A stretch of DNA of 64,000 bases. Origin: an uncultured bacterium (GTDB lineage Bacteria > Verrucomicrobiota > Kiritimatiellia > PWTM01). Every line of letters starts with the position of its first letter. Positions within the stretch are counted from its first letter, which is position 1. Location of the stretch: positions 1 to 64,000 of the forward strand of contig CALLML010000003.1 of the NCBI GenBank assembly GCA_938005705.1. Reading direction: 5' to 3'. The position numbers were made by a program, and so were the translations under genes. Below, in pieces: positions 19,079-31,078 of the stretch. The notes below the pieces were generated by a model. That model had not been told where the DNA came from. It ran no database searches and saw only the letters and a program-made list of their open reading frames with translations.

Positions 19079-19678
19079 ATGAACAGAGCACAGGTGCCTT
19101 TCGAATCCTGGCTTCGGGAGGCCTTTTCCCTATATCGAAAATATTTTGTGACCCTGCTTTTGAGCCACATGGCCCTGCTCGGTGTCGCGGTTTTTTCGCT
19201 CGGCATCCTCGCCGGCCCCATGGCCGCCGGTGTGGTTCGAATCACGTTAGACCTGCTGGACGATCGGCGCCCGGTTCCGCAACCCGGCGATATCTTCCAA
19301 GGTATGCGATATTTTCTGCCCTCCTTCCTCCTCGCGATCGCGGTAGGCCTGGGCAGCTGGGCAGCCACTCGCCTCCTCCAGTTCCTCCATCTCGGTCCGC
19401 TGGCCCTTTTCGGACCGGTTCTTCCGCTCACGGCAACATGGCTCGCGCTTTTTCTAATCGTCGAGAGTGGAATGGAATTCGGACCGGCGATTCAAACGAG
19501 TTGGGAGCGCGTGAGGCCGATATTCTGGCCTATCGCAGGCCTCCTCGCCATCGGCTGGGGGATCACCTTGATCGGGCTTCTCCTCTTTTACGTGGGCATC
19601 TCCGTCACCCTTCCGTTTTACACCTGCTTGACCGCCGTCGCCTGGCGACACCTGGATGAAATGAGACCAGTCTCATGA
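19079..19678 (+). CDS. multipass membrane protein of unknown function
   Basis: Several hydrophobic segments; start/stop overlap with trpA. Confidence 0.55.
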   Translation: MNRAQVPFESWLREAFSLYRKYFVTLLLSHMALLGVAVFSLGILAGPMAAGVVRITLDLLDDRRPVPQPGDIFQGMRYFLPSFLLAIAVGLGSWAATRLLQFLHLGPLALFGPVLPLTATWLALFLIVESGMEFGPAIQTSWERVRPIFWPIAGLLAIGWGITLIGLLLFYVGISVTLPFYTCLTAVAWRHLDEMRPVS

Positions 19679-20478
19679 GCCGTATTCGCGAGATATTCCA
19701 GCAGTTGCGCCGGGCAGACCGCAAAGGATTCATCGTCTATCTCACCGCAGGCGATCCTAGTTTGCCCGCAACGGTGGAACGCGTACTGGCGCTGGTGGAC
19801 GCCGGAGTGGACGTGGTGGAACTAGGCATGCCGTTTTCCGATCCGCTCGCGGATGGACGGGTGAATCAGGCGGCAGCGGAACGGGCCTTGGCCGCCGGCG
19901 TAACGCTTGCGGGCGTGCTTGACGCCGTGCGCGCGATCCGTCGTCAGTCCCCGGTTCCCCTTGTCCTTTACAGTTATCTCAATCCGCTTCTCGCCCGTGG
20001 CCTTGAGAACACGCTGATGCGTGTTGCCGAAGCAGGTTTCGACGGCGTGCTCCCGCTCGACCTGCCCCCTGAGGAGGCGGAAGTTTTTCAACCGGCCTTT
20101 CAGAAGAGCGGATTGGACCATATCTGCCTGGTCGCCCCCACCAGTGACGACCAACGCGTGGAAAGGATCGTCCGGTATGCGAGCGGGTTTGTCTATTGTA
20201 TTTCACGCGCCGGCGTCACCGGCGCGCAAGAGCAAATAGCGGACGACGCCGCCGCAGTGACGGCGCGCACACGCCGCCATACAGCTCTGCCGCTTGCCAT
20301 CGGATTCGGCATCTCCACCCCCGATCAGGCTCACATGGCCGCCACCCTCGCCGATGCGGTCGTCGTGGGCAGCGCATTGGTTCAGCGATGGCACGAGGCC
20401 GATACGAAGAAGGATGGAACAGCCGAACAGGTGCGATCCTGGGTGAAAGAGATGGCGGAGGCAGTGCATGGGCGATGA
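19675..20478 (+). CDS. trpA: tryptophan synthase alpha chain
   Basis: FIVYLTAGDPSL, VDVVELGMPFSDPLADGRVNQAAAERAL, PLDLPPEEAE, PLAIGFGIST, ADAVVVGSALVQ. Confidence 0.92.
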   Translation: MSRIREIFQQLRRADRKGFIVYLTAGDPSLPATVERVLALVDAGVDVVELGMPFSDPLADGRVNQAAAERALAAGVTLAGVLDAVRAIRRQSPVPLVLYSYLNPLLARGLENTLMRVAEAGFDGVLPLDLPPEEAEVFQPAFQKSGLDHICLVAPTSDDQRVERIVRYASGFVYCISRAGVTGAQEQIADDAAAVTARTRRHTALPLAIGFGISTPDQAHMAATLADAVVVGSALVQRWHEADTKKDGTAEQVRSWVKEMAEAVHGR

Positions 20479-21553
20479 TTCTTTCTGGGTCTTTATCCTC
20501 GCCGGCGGACGAGGCGAACGATTCTGGCCGTTGAGCACGCGGCGCCGCCCCAAGCAGTTTCTATCGCTGGTCGGCGATCGCCCACTTCTCGCGAAGACGC
20601 TCCAGCGTCTGGCGCCGGTCGTCCCGCCCGCGCGCACGTGGGTGATAACCAATGCCGAGCACGTGGACGCATCCCGTGCTCTGCTGCCCGATCTGCCTCC
20701 CAATCAGATTGTCGGCGAACCGATCGGACGCGACACGGCTGCTGCCGTGGCGCTGGCGTTGGGATTAGTTCTCTCGCGTGATCCGAATGGCATTTTTGCA
20801 ATTCTGCCGGCGGATCATGTCATCGATGAGGGCCAGGCTTTTCCTGAAACATTGCGCCGAGCCTTGGATCTGGCCCGACGCCGAGAGGCGTTGATTGTCG
20901 TTGGAATTCGCCCGACGGCCCCCCTACCCTCTTTTGGCTATATTGAGGCGGGCGCACCACTGGAACCCGCCCACAGCGCAGTTTGGAGCGTCAAACGATT
21001 TGTGGAAAAACCGGATGTCGAAACCGCGCGTCGCTATCTAAGTGCCGGAAATTATTATTGGAATGCCGGCATTTTCGTGTGGTCAGCGCCGGTCCTGCTC
21101 GCCGAGCTGCAGCGCCATGCACCCCGCCATGCCGAGCTGGCCGAACGCGTCGCGGCGGCCGCCCATGGGTCCCATTTCGAGGATACGGTGCGGACGGCGT
21201 ATGAGGCTATCGAAAAAATCTCGATTGACTACGCCCTGATGGAGAAAGCGGATCATATTCTGATGATCCCAGGAGATTTCCAATGGGACGATGTCGGCAC
21301 CTGGACGGCCTTGCGGAACCATTTTTCCCCCGACTCGGACGAAAACGTCTTCGTAGGCGACGCCGTAGCGCTCGACGCCACGGGAAACACCGTCTATTCG
21401 CCCGGCCGATTGACCGCCCTGCTAGGCGTGAAGGACCTAATCATCGTGCAGGCGGAAGGCGTCACGCTAATCTGCCGGCGCGATCAGGCCGACGCGATCA
21501 AGAAATTGGTCCAGCACTTGCATGGGCTAGGGCGCTATGAGGAGCTTCTATGA
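20468..21553 (+). CDS. mannose-1-phosphate guanylyltransferase
   Basis: FILAGGRGERFWPLSTRRRPKQFLSL, AILPADHVID, FVEKPDVETARRYL, YYWNAGIFVW, SIDYALMEKA, WDDVGTWTAL. Confidence 0.9.
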   Translation: MGDDSFWVFILAGGRGERFWPLSTRRRPKQFLSLVGDRPLLAKTLQRLAPVVPPARTWVITNAEHVDASRALLPDLPPNQIVGEPIGRDTAAAVALALGLVLSRDPNGIFAILPADHVIDEGQAFPETLRRALDLARRREALIVVGIRPTAPLPSFGYIEAGAPLEPAHSAVWSVKRFVEKPDVETARRYLSAGNYYWNAGIFVWSAPVLLAELQRHAPRHAELAERVAAAAHGSHFEDTVRTAYEAIEKISIDYALMEKADHILMIPGDFQWDDVGTWTALRNHFSPDSDENVFVGDAVALDATGNTVYSPGRLTALLGVKDLIIVQAEGVTLICRRDQADAIKKLVQHLHGLGRYEELL

Positions 21554-22005
21554 ATCCTCCGACCCAAATGCCGTCGCGACTGCTCGGAGTGGACCTCGGT
21601 CAGCGGCGCGTGGGCGTGGCGGTCAGCGATCCCACAGGTACCGTGGCGACACCGCTCGCCACGATCGAATATCGAGGTCCTCATCATTTGGCGATTGAGC
21701 TGCGTCGTTTCGTCCGCGAGACCGGTGCACAGGGACTGGTGATCGGCGTGCCTGTGAGATCCGACGGGGTGGAAGGGCCGGAGGCCGCGGAGGCGCGCAC
21801 GGCCGCCGAACGCATCGGCAAGGCATTGGGATTGCCTGTAGCGCTATGGGATGAGCGCATGACGACCCGCATTGCGGAACGGACATTGATCGAAAGCGGC
21901 GTACGTCGCCGACAGAGGCGCCAGGTGGTGGACTGTCTTGCTGCACAGATTCTGCTCCAAAGTTTTCTCGACGCGCGGGCGCTGGCGAAGGAGCGAGCGG
22001 GATAG
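21550..22005 (+). CDS. ruvX: RuvX/YqgF-type putative Holliday junction resolvase
   Basis: LLGVDLGQRRVGVAVSDPTGTVATPL, LVIGVPVRSDG, LWDERMTTRIAERTLIE. Confidence 0.88.
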   Translation: MNPPTQMPSRLLGVDLGQRRVGVAVSDPTGTVATPLATIEYRGPHHLAIELRRFVRETGAQGLVIGVPVRSDGVEGPEAAEARTAAERIGKALGLPVALWDERMTTRIAERTLIESGVRRRQRRQVVDCLAAQILLQSFLDARALAKERAG

Positions 22006-22058
22006 AATATTGATTTTCGTTATTTAAAAAATAGTGGGCCGACGGCCCCGCGATTTTC

Positions 22059-23237
22059 ATGAAGACGCTTAAACACGCCACGGTCTTTTTGCTGGTGATC
22101 GGCCGTATTCTCTTGGCCACCGCCGCCGACGTGATTGTGGGGGATGACGCGAGTCTGCGGAACGCCATCGTCGCTGCCGCTCCAGGGACTCAGATCAGAA
22201 TTTTGCCGGGTTTATATAAGGGCGGCATGCATTTTCGAGAGATTCACGGGTCCGCGAATCAGCCCATTGTCATTCGTGCGGATGACCCGAGAAACCCCCC
22301 GCGGATCATGGGCGGCGGCAATGCCTTCCATTTTGTCAATGCGACTTATCTTGAATTGCGCGACCTTGTTTTGGGCGGCACTTCCGACAACGGATTGAAC
22401 ATCGACGACGGCGGCGATTTCAACACGCCTGCGCACCACGTGGTATTGCGCAATCTGACGATCCAGGACGTGGGACCGACGGGCAATTGCGATGGCATCA
22501 AACTCTCCGGCGTGACCGACTTCCGAATTGAAAATTGCCGTATTGAACGCTGGGGAGATGCGGGCCAGGGGATCGACCTGGTGGGATGTCACCGCGGCAT
22601 CATTGAAGGCAATACCCTTCGACATGGGCGGCCGCATGTGGGCGGCGTTGGCGTTCAAGCCAAAGGCGGTTCCTCCGAAATCATCATTCGGCGCAACCGG
22701 TTCGAACATGCAGGTGCGCGGGGTGTGAATATCGGGGGCAGTACGGGGCTCCCCTTTTTCCGTCCGGAATTCCGGGGCTATGAGGCGCATCGGATCACCG
22801 TGGAGGGCAATTGCTTCATCGGATCGGTCGCGCCGGTGGCTTTTGTGGGAGCTGACGACGCCCGAGTGCGTTATAACACCATCTACCATCCCGAGAAATG
22901 GGCGCTCAGAATCTTGCAGGAGAATCGGATGGACGGTTTTGTGCCGTGCCGAAACGGCGTGTTCGAATGCAATATCGTCATTTTCCGTTCTGACCGGTGG
23001 TCCGAGGGCGGAGTGAATATTGGACCACACACCGCGCCGGAGACATTCCGCTTCTCTCACAATATGTGGTTTTGCGAGGATCAACCGGATCGAAGCCGCC
23101 CGCGCTTGCCTGCAGATGTAACGGAGGAGGTCTATGGCCAGGACCCTAAATTCCGCGATCCGTCCCGTGGCGATTTCACACCTCTCGACGGTAGCCCCGC
23201 AGAAGGATACGGCGCAACAGCATTGCCCGCGCCATAG
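22059..23237 (+). CDS. secreted right-handed parallel beta-helix protein
   Basis: Signal peptide; repeated I.GNTLRHG../I.RNRFEHAGARGVNIGG../VEGNCF rungs. Confidence 0.75.
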   Translation: MKTLKHATVFLLVIGRILLATAADVIVGDDASLRNAIVAAAPGTQIRILPGLYKGGMHFREIHGSANQPIVIRADDPRNPPRIMGGGNAFHFVNATYLELRDLVLGGTSDNGLNIDDGGDFNTPAHHVVLRNLTIQDVGPTGNCDGIKLSGVTDFRIENCRIERWGDAGQGIDLVGCHRGIIEGNTLRHGRPHVGGVGVQAKGGSSEIIIRRNRFEHAGARGVNIGGSTGLPFFRPEFRGYEAHRITVEGNCFIGSVAPVAFVGADDARVRYNTIYHPEKWALRILQENRMDGFVPCRNGVFECNIVIFRSDRWSEGGVNIGPHTAPETFRFSHNMWFCEDQPDRSRPRLPADVTEEVYGQDPKFRDPSRGDFTPLDGSPAEGYGATALPAP

Positions 23238-23317
23238 ACAGCGCTTTGTTACGCGCTGCCCACAGACGGACCGTGGGACCGCCTTCGCCCTTGCCAATTC
23301 CATATCGTCCCGTTTAA

Positions 23318-24834
<1,517 letters not shown>

Positions 24835-24872
24835 TGCGTCCGGGCCGGGATCATTTACGGGGAGATGGCGAA

Positions 24873-27461
24873 ATGGATAAGAATGCAGTCTGGAAATGGT
24901 TGATTCTCGTTTTTCTGCTGGCGGTTTCGATGGCGGTGATCTATCCGCCGACCGACCGTTTTAATGCCGACGGCAAACTGGTGCGCGCCGGCAAACTCCG
25001 TCTGGGTCTGGACCTCCAGGGCGGGACGAGCTTCATCGTCGAAGTGGACGAGGACATCCTTCGCGAGCAAATCCGGGAGAGTGGTGAAGAGATCGCGGCC
25101 GATGCCCTGGAAAACCGCGTGCGCGCTCAAGCGAAACAATCGCGCGACGCCAGCCTCGAAGCCATTCGCAACCGTGTGGACGGCCTGGGTATCGCCGAAC
25201 CAGCGATTTATCCCCAGGGCGACACGCGTATCGTGATCCAAATGCCGGGCATTGATGCCGCCAAACGCGATGCCGCCCGCAAGAGCATCCAGAGTGCGGC
25301 TTTTCTGGAATTCCGGCTGGTCCACCGCAACAGCGAAAAATGGGTGAATCAGCTTTTTTCCGAAGGCGCAGCCCCATCGGGTTTCCGCATTCCGGACGGT
25401 GGCGGGAAATGGTATGTGCTGGACACGTCCGTGGCGCGGCGAGAGGGTCTGGATCGCGCATTTTGGGAAGCGGTGCGTCGCTTCCGTCCCCGTGAAGGCG
25501 CTGAATTCATGCTGCAACGCGACCGCACGGAGGACGGGCGAGTTATTTATCGCCCTTATTACATCGAGACACAGCTCCAACTTACGGGCAAGGCCATTCA
25601 ATCGGCCATGATGGATTACGATCACCTCAATCGCCCCAAAATCTCGCTCGAATTCACCCGTGACGGCCGCCGTGCCTTCGGGCAGGTCATTCGCGATTAC
25701 CGACCCAACGGCGAGAAGAACCGCGGCAATCCTGTCGGCCGCCAGCTGGCTATCATTCTGGACGGCACGCTCTATTCCGCGCCCGTGATCGCTTTCGAAC
25801 GGGAAGAACCGGTCCGACGTGCCGAAATCACCGGATCGTTCACCCGCGCCGAGGCGCAGCAGTTGGTCAATGTCCTCCGTTCCGGCGCCCTGCCGGCCGC
25901 GATGCGCATCGTGGAAGAGCGGACGGTGGACCCCACACTCGGACGCGATTCGATCCGTTCCGGTATCCGTGCGGCAGTGATCGGCGGCATAGCTGTCCTT
26001 GTATTTATGCTGGCCTACTATCAGTTCGCCGGCATGGTGGCCAACCTCGCCCTCCTGCTGAATCTCCTGCTGCTGCCGCTCGGTGCGCTCGTCGTGTCGG
26101 GCTTTATGGGTGTCTTCACCCGCTCGCTCGTCGGATCACAAGTCACACTGCCGACGTTAACGCTGCCCGGCGTCGCCGGTATTATCCTGATGCTCGGCAT
26201 GGCCGTGGACGCCAACGTGCTGATCTACGAACGCATTCGTGAAGAACTGAAGGCCGGCAAACATTTTTTGCCCGCCCTCGATGCCGGTTATGAGAAGGCC
26301 TTCACCACTATCCTCGACGCCAATCTCACGACCCTGATCGCCGCTATCATTATGTTCTGGCAAGGATCCGGTCCGGTCCGAGGCTACGCGGTCACACTCA
26401 GCGCTGGCATTCTGGTCAGCATGTACACGGCCGTATGGGTAACCAAAATGTTGTTCCACGTCCTCGCGGATCGCTTTCACCTCGGACAACTTCGCATGCG
26501 TGAATGGGTGAAAACGCCCCATGTGGATTTTCTGCGCTGGCGACGGTCCGCCTTCGCCTTGTCGGGCGCCTTACTGCTGGTTTCCCTCGCCGTGTTTTAT
26601 TTCCGCGGCGAGCGCAATTTCGGCGTGGATTTTCGAGGCGGCTCTTCCATTGTGATTGCGTACGATTTCAAAGGGGAGACGGACCGCATTTCGGTTGGCG
26701 ATATCCGATCGGCGTTGACAGAGGCCGGCATCCGCGATGCGCAAATCCAGTACCAGGACATGGGCGAAACGGAAAATCGCGCAGCCCGTCAAGTGCTCGT
26801 GATTAACACCGATTTCGCCTCCGCAGACCGGGTTGTCGAAACACTGACCGCTCGTCTTGCGGAACGATCTCCTCGCATCGTGCAACGAGAGAACGTTGGC
26901 CCCCAAATCGGCCGTGAATTGAAGCGAAAAGGAATGGTAGCACTGATCTGGGCGATGATCGCCATGGTCATCTATATTGCGTGGCGATTCGAATTCGGCT
27001 ACTCGGTCGGCGCGATTGTCGCCTTGCTCCACGATGCACTTATTTCCGTCGGCCTCTTCTGTTTGCTAGGACGACAGTTATCCATGCCGAGTATCGCCGT
27101 CGTGCTGACAATTATCGGCTATTCGGTGAACGACACCATCGTCATCTTCGACCGCATTCGCGAGTCGCGGCGCCTCTATCGCGACCGGCCGCTGACGGAT
27201 TTGGCCAATCTCAGCATCAATGCGACGCTCAGCCGCACATTGTTGACGTCATTGACCACCCTTCTGAGCGTGTTGGCGCTCCTGCTGTTCGGCGGTGGCG
27301 CCATCCGCGATTTTGCGTTGCTGCTCATGTTCGGCATCATAGTCGGCACCTATTCGACCATTTTCATCGCCACGCCCATCGCTCTTGCATGGCATCGTGA
27401 ATCGCCGGCAAAAGTGGCGATGCCTCCTCGTGAGGGGCGGAACGAAAAACGTCGTTCTTGA
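24873..27461 (+). CDS. secDF: fused protein translocase SecDF
   Basis: SecD LRLGLDLQGGTSFIVEVD, LGMAVDANVLIYERIREEL; SecF NFGVDFRGGSSIVI, VIGYSVNDTIVIFDRIRE-type motif (IIGYSVNDTIVIFDRIRESR) in one ORF. Confidence 0.93.
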   Translation: MDKNAVWKWLILVFLLAVSMAVIYPPTDRFNADGKLVRAGKLRLGLDLQGGTSFIVEVDEDILREQIRESGEEIAADALENRVRAQAKQSRDASLEAIRNRVDGLGIAEPAIYPQGDTRIVIQMPGIDAAKRDAARKSIQSAAFLEFRLVHRNSEKWVNQLFSEGAAPSGFRIPDGGGKWYVLDTSVARREGLDRAFWEAVRRFRPREGAEFMLQRDRTEDGRVIYRPYYIETQLQLTGKAIQSAMMDYDHLNRPKISLEFTRDGRRAFGQVIRDYRPNGEKNRGNPVGRQLAIILDGTLYSAPVIAFEREEPVRRAEITGSFTRAEAQQLVNVLRSGALPAAMRIVEERTVDPTLGRDSIRSGIRAAVIGGIAVLVFMLAYYQFAGMVANLALLLNLLLLPLGALVVSGFMGVFTRSLVGSQVTLPTLTLPGVAGIILMLGMAVDANVLIYERIREELKAGKHFLPALDAGYEKAFTTILDANLTTLIAAIIMFWQGSGPVRGYAVTLSAGILVSMYTAVWVTKMLFHVLADRFHLGQLRMREWVKTPHVDFLRWRRSAFALSGALLLVSLAVFYFRGERNFGVDFRGGSSIVIAYDFKGETDRISVGDIRSALTEAGIRDAQIQYQDMGETENRAARQVLVINTDFASADRVVETLTARLAERSPRIVQRENVGPQIGRELKRKGMVALIWAMIAMVIYIAWRFEFGYSVGAIVALLHDALISVGLFCLLGRQLSMPSIAVVLTIIGYSVNDTIVIFDRIRESRRLYRDRPLTDLANLSINATLSRTLLTSLTTLLSVLALLLFGGGAIRDFALLLMFGIIVGTYSTIFIATPIALAWHRESPAKVAMPPREGRNEKRRS

Positions 27462-27477
27462 ATTCCGTAAAACGACG

Positions 27478-29211
27478 ATGAAACGTTGGATACCGCCTGC
27501 GTTCACGCCGTCGGATGCGGAGGCGGAACGGGACGCCGCACGGTGGCGCGTGCCTCGCGCCCTAGCGCGCTTATTGCGCGCCCGTGGATTTGACGATGCG
27601 GAGGAGGTGGATCGTTTTCTGCGACCCCGGTTGAGCGCTCTGGACGATCCGTTGCGCCTGCCGGATATGCCCCGAGCCGTCGAACGCATCGAACGCGCCA
27701 TTGAAGTGAAAGAAAAGATAGTCGTTTTCGGAGATTATGACGTTGACGGCATCAGCGCAGCGGCAATCCTAACACGATGTCTGACCGCCTTGGGCGGCTA
27801 TGTCCGAACGTTCCTCCCCCATCGCGTGGATGATGGCTACGGACTTCGCACTGATACTGTGCGCCGGTGCATCTCCGAACAGCGCCCCCAACTGATCGTC
27901 ACCGTGGATTGCGGTGTCAATGCGGCTGAGGCCGTTGCCCTGGCCCGCGCCCAAGGTGTGGATGTGGTGGTCACGGATCATCATGTGCCCTCGCTGTCTC
28001 AGCGGCCCCACGCTTGTGTGGTCAACCCCAAACTCGCATCCACGCCAGAGCCGTGGGCGAATCTCGCCGGCGTCGGCGTAGCCTTCAAATTGTGCCATGC
28101 GCTGCTCAAATCGGCGCGCAACCGGGGAAAGGAGTCGGCACACCGCGTGGATTTGCGGCAATGGCTCGACATCGTCGCGATCGGTACAATTGCGGACGCC
28201 GTGCCGCTGACGGGCGAAAACCGTATTCTGGCACGCCACGGTCTCGATCGGCTGAACCGCGCGCCGTCACCCGGTCTGCGGGCGTTGCTGGACATCGCCT
28301 CGGTCAGAGGAGAAATCGGTAGCCACCACATTGGTTATATCATCGGTCCCCGACTGAATGCTGCCGGACGTCTCGACACGGCGGAAAAGGCCTTTCAACT
28401 GTTGCTCTCGGATTCGCCGGATACGGCGCGTCCGCTGGCGGAAGCACTGGATGCCGCCAACCGCGAACGGCAACGGATCGAAGCGGACACCCTGGAGGAA
28501 GCAAAGGCGTGGGTGGATGAACATTTCGATCCCGATCGAGATTTCGCAATCGTCGTCGCCGGACGTAACTGGCATCCCGGCGTCATCGGACTGATCGCCT
28601 CCCGGCTGGCACTCCGGCACCAACGGCCGGTGGCGGCCCTTACGATCGCTGACAATGGCGTCGCCCGCGGATCCTGCCGAGCTATCGAAGGATTTCACCT
28701 TGTCGAAGCGCTCCAAACCTGTGCGGACATGCTAGACCATTTCGGCGGACATGCGCAGGCCGCCGGCCTGGCGTTGCGCGCGGACCGTATCGGGGCTTTT
28801 CGGGATCGTTTTCTTGCATATGCGCGCGACCGCCTCACCGGAACCGATTTGCGCCCATCTTTGCGTATTGACCAATGGATTCCGCTGGCGGATGCCGATG
28901 AACCGCTAATGGATGCGTTACAGGATATGCGGCCTTTCGGTCAGGCCAATCCAACGCCCGTGTGGGCGGCACGCGGCATCCACGTGTTGCGCCGTACCGC
29001 CGTTGGCGCCGATGGGCGGCATTTGCGCATGACGCTGGCCGATGGCGGCACTCAACGCGAAGCCATCGCGTTTCATTCCGACGCCAACGCCTTGACGGAA
29101 GGCCCCCTCGACATCGCCTTTGAACTGCACTACAACGACTTCAACGGGCGTCGTACCCTCCAACTCCATCTGCTGGACTTTCGCCCTTCAAATACGCATC
29201 ATTCGTCCTGA
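27478..29211 (+). CDS. recJ: single-stranded-DNA-specific exonuclease RecJ
   Basis: VVFGDYDVDGISAAAIL, TVDCGVNA, VVVTDHHVPS, IGPRLNAAGRLDTAEKAFQLLL, FGGHAQAAGLALR. Confidence 0.93.
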   Translation: MKRWIPPAFTPSDAEAERDAARWRVPRALARLLRARGFDDAEEVDRFLRPRLSALDDPLRLPDMPRAVERIERAIEVKEKIVVFGDYDVDGISAAAILTRCLTALGGYVRTFLPHRVDDGYGLRTDTVRRCISEQRPQLIVTVDCGVNAAEAVALARAQGVDVVVTDHHVPSLSQRPHACVVNPKLASTPEPWANLAGVGVAFKLCHALLKSARNRGKESAHRVDLRQWLDIVAIGTIADAVPLTGENRILARHGLDRLNRAPSPGLRALLDIASVRGEIGSHHIGYIIGPRLNAAGRLDTAEKAFQLLLSDSPDTARPLAEALDAANRERQRIEADTLEEAKAWVDEHFDPDRDFAIVVAGRNWHPGVIGLIASRLALRHQRPVAALTIADNGVARGSCRAIEGFHLVEALQTCADMLDHFGGHAQAAGLALRADRIGAFRDRFLAYARDRLTGTDLRPSLRIDQWIPLADADEPLMDALQDMRPFGQANPTPVWAARGIHVLRRTAVGADGRHLRMTLADGGTQREAIAFHSDANALTEGPLDIAFELHYNDFNGRRTLQLHLLDFRPSNTHHSS

Positions 29212-29259
29212 TCTCGATCAAGCGCCTGCCCCCAAGGTCAGTTCTCGGTATCCCGACCG

Positions 29260-30198
29260 ATGGGAAGCGAAGTGACCGCAAAAAATGACGAAAGGGAGTT
29301 GGCTGAGCCGATGGCTGCCGAAACACGCGTCGCAACGGATGATTACGAATTGCTGGACAGCGGAAACGGACGCAAACTGGAACGGTTTGGTCCGATCGTA
29401 CTGGATCGGCCTTGCACGCAGGCGGTATGGCGGCCTCGCCTCGCGGCCTCGGCCTGGGCAGCGGCGGATGCCGCCTTCGACCGAGAGTCCGGAAACCGCT
29501 GGCACCGACGCGAACGGTTACCGCCTTATTGGGTCATTCGAATCGAGGGGCTGCGCATCAAGTTGTCGGCGACCGATTTCGGTCACCTCGGCATATTTCC
29601 GGAACAACGTGCATGCTGGCGCTGGATCACGCAGAATCTCGTGAGCGGCGACGCACGTCCCGCGAACTCCTCTCTGGCCGTGCTGAATCTTTTCGCTTAC
29701 TCCGGCGTCGCCACATTAGTGGCGGCGCGGACGGGGGCGAGCGTATGCCATCTCGATGCCTCTCGGGGTATGGTCACCTGGGCGCGTGAAAATGCGGCAC
29801 TCAACCATCTGGAACACCATCCGATTCGATGGATTGTCGAGGACTGCCATAAATTCCTTCATCGGGAAATTCGCCGCGGACATCGCTATGCGGCGATTAT
29901 TCTCGATCCGCCGACCTTCGGGCGAGGCCAAGGGGGCGAACTTTACAAGATCGAATCGGATCTGCCGGAAACGCTTGAATTGTGTCGACAGCTGCTCAAC
30001 GACACCCCACGTTTTTTGCTGCTCAGCGCCCATACACCGGGTTTTTCGCCGCGGGTGCTGGAGAATCTCTTAGCTCAGGCTCTCCAGGGCCTCGCAGGAA
30101 TCGTTGAATCGGGGGAAATGCTTTTAACCGGCAATCCCGACGTGTTGCCTTTACCCAGCGGGGCCTGGGCGCGATGGTCCGCGATGCCAGAAAAATGA
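29260..30198 (+). CDS. class I SAM-dependent rRNA methyltransferase-like protein
   Basis: [64 protein letters not shown]. Confidence 0.8.
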   Translation: MGSEVTAKNDERELAEPMAAETRVATDDYELLDSGNGRKLERFGPIVLDRPCTQAVWRPRLAASAWAAADAAFDRESGNRWHRRERLPPYWVIRIEGLRIKLSATDFGHLGIFPEQRACWRWITQNLVSGDARPANSSLAVLNLFAYSGVATLVAARTGASVCHLDASRGMVTWARENAALNHLEHHPIRWIVEDCHKFLHREIRRGHRYAAIILDPPTFGRGQGGELYKIESDLPETLELCRQLLNDTPRFLLLSAHTPGFSPRVLENLLAQALQGLAGIVESGEMLLTGNPDVLPLPSGAWARWSAMPEK

Positions 30199-30204
30199 AT
30201 GTGA

Positions 30205-30292
30205 TGGCGGAGGGGGAGGGATTCGAACCCCCGGTCCCTTGCGGGACTCCGGTTTTCAAGACCGGCGCAATCGACCACTCTGCCACCCCTCC
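30205..30292 (-). tRNA. tRNA-Ser (anticodon UGA)
   Basis: GGAGGGGTGGCAGAGTGGTCGATTGCGCCGGTCTTGAAAACCGGAGTCCCGCAAGGGACCGGGGGTTCGAATCCCTCCCCCTCCGCCA; long variable arm. Confidence 0.95.
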
Positions 30293-30364
30293 GGAGGTCG
30301 CCCAGCATAGTGTGGGCTTATCGGACGGGCAAGCCGCAGCTGGCGCGACGTCGTCAAAAAATCC

Positions 30365-31078
30365 TCAGGCACTCGGGTTCTCCCCGGCGATGACGCCATC
30401 GGCCAGGCACAGGTGGCGATCGCATCGGTTCGCGACATGAGGATCGTGGGTAACGACCACCAACGTTCGCCTCCGCTCCCGCACCAGTGCGAACAGCACA
30501 TCCAGCACACGAGCGCCTGTCTGAGAATCCAAATTTCCCGTCGGTTCATCGGCCAAAATCAGCTCAGGATCGTTCATCAGGGCGCGCGCAAGCGCGGCGC
30601 GCTGCTGCTCGCCGCCGGACAATTCGTCAGGCCTGTGTTTCACACGCCCCGACAGCCCCACCCGTTCGATCAACTCCGACGCTCGCCGACGCAAGGCCGG
30701 GCCGCTTCTCCAGGCCGCCGGGTGACACAGCGCCGGCAACATAATGTTTTCGACCAGATCCAGCTCTGGAAGCAAATGAAAGGCCTGAAAGACGAAACCG
30801 ATCCGCGAAGCACGGAGGGCCGCACGTTCTCGCCCGCTCATCCGGTAAAGGTCTCTGCCGCCGAAAAGAACCGTCCCCTCGGTCGGGGCGTCGAGCGCTC
30901 CCAGCACATTGAGCAAGGTACTCTTCCCCGCGCCGCTGGCGCCGACAATCGCGAGAGCCTCGCCCCGTTTCACGGAAAGCGTGACGCCGCGCAGCACAGG
31001 GACTTCGACCTTGCCCAGCCGGTAGGATTTCCACACCTCCCCCGCTTCGATCAGCAACTCAGTGAACGTCTCACTCAT
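30365..31078 (-). CDS. LolD-like ABC transporter ATP-binding protein
   Basis: [55 protein letters not shown]. Confidence 0.85.
   Translation of the reverse strand: MSETFTELLIEAGEVWKSYRLGKVEVPVLRGVTLSVKRGEALAIVGASGAGKSTLLNVLGALDAPTEGTVLFGGRDLYRMSGRERAALRASRIGFVFQAFHLLPELDLVENIMLPALCHPAAWRSGPALRRRASELIERVGLSGRVKHRPDELSGGEQQRAALARALMNDPELILADEPTGNLDSQTGARVLDVLFALVRERRRTLVVVTHDPHVANRCDRHLCLADGVIAGENPSA

Noticed and set aside
22212-23303. 363-aa minus-strand ORF
   Set aside because: Antisense to the beta-helix protein gene, which has clear repeat structure and signal peptide.
30174-30440. ORFs overlapping the tRNA-Ser(UGA) gene
   Set aside because: Translations such as AEGEGFEPPVPCGTPVFKTGAIDHSATPP are the familiar artefact of translating tRNA genes.
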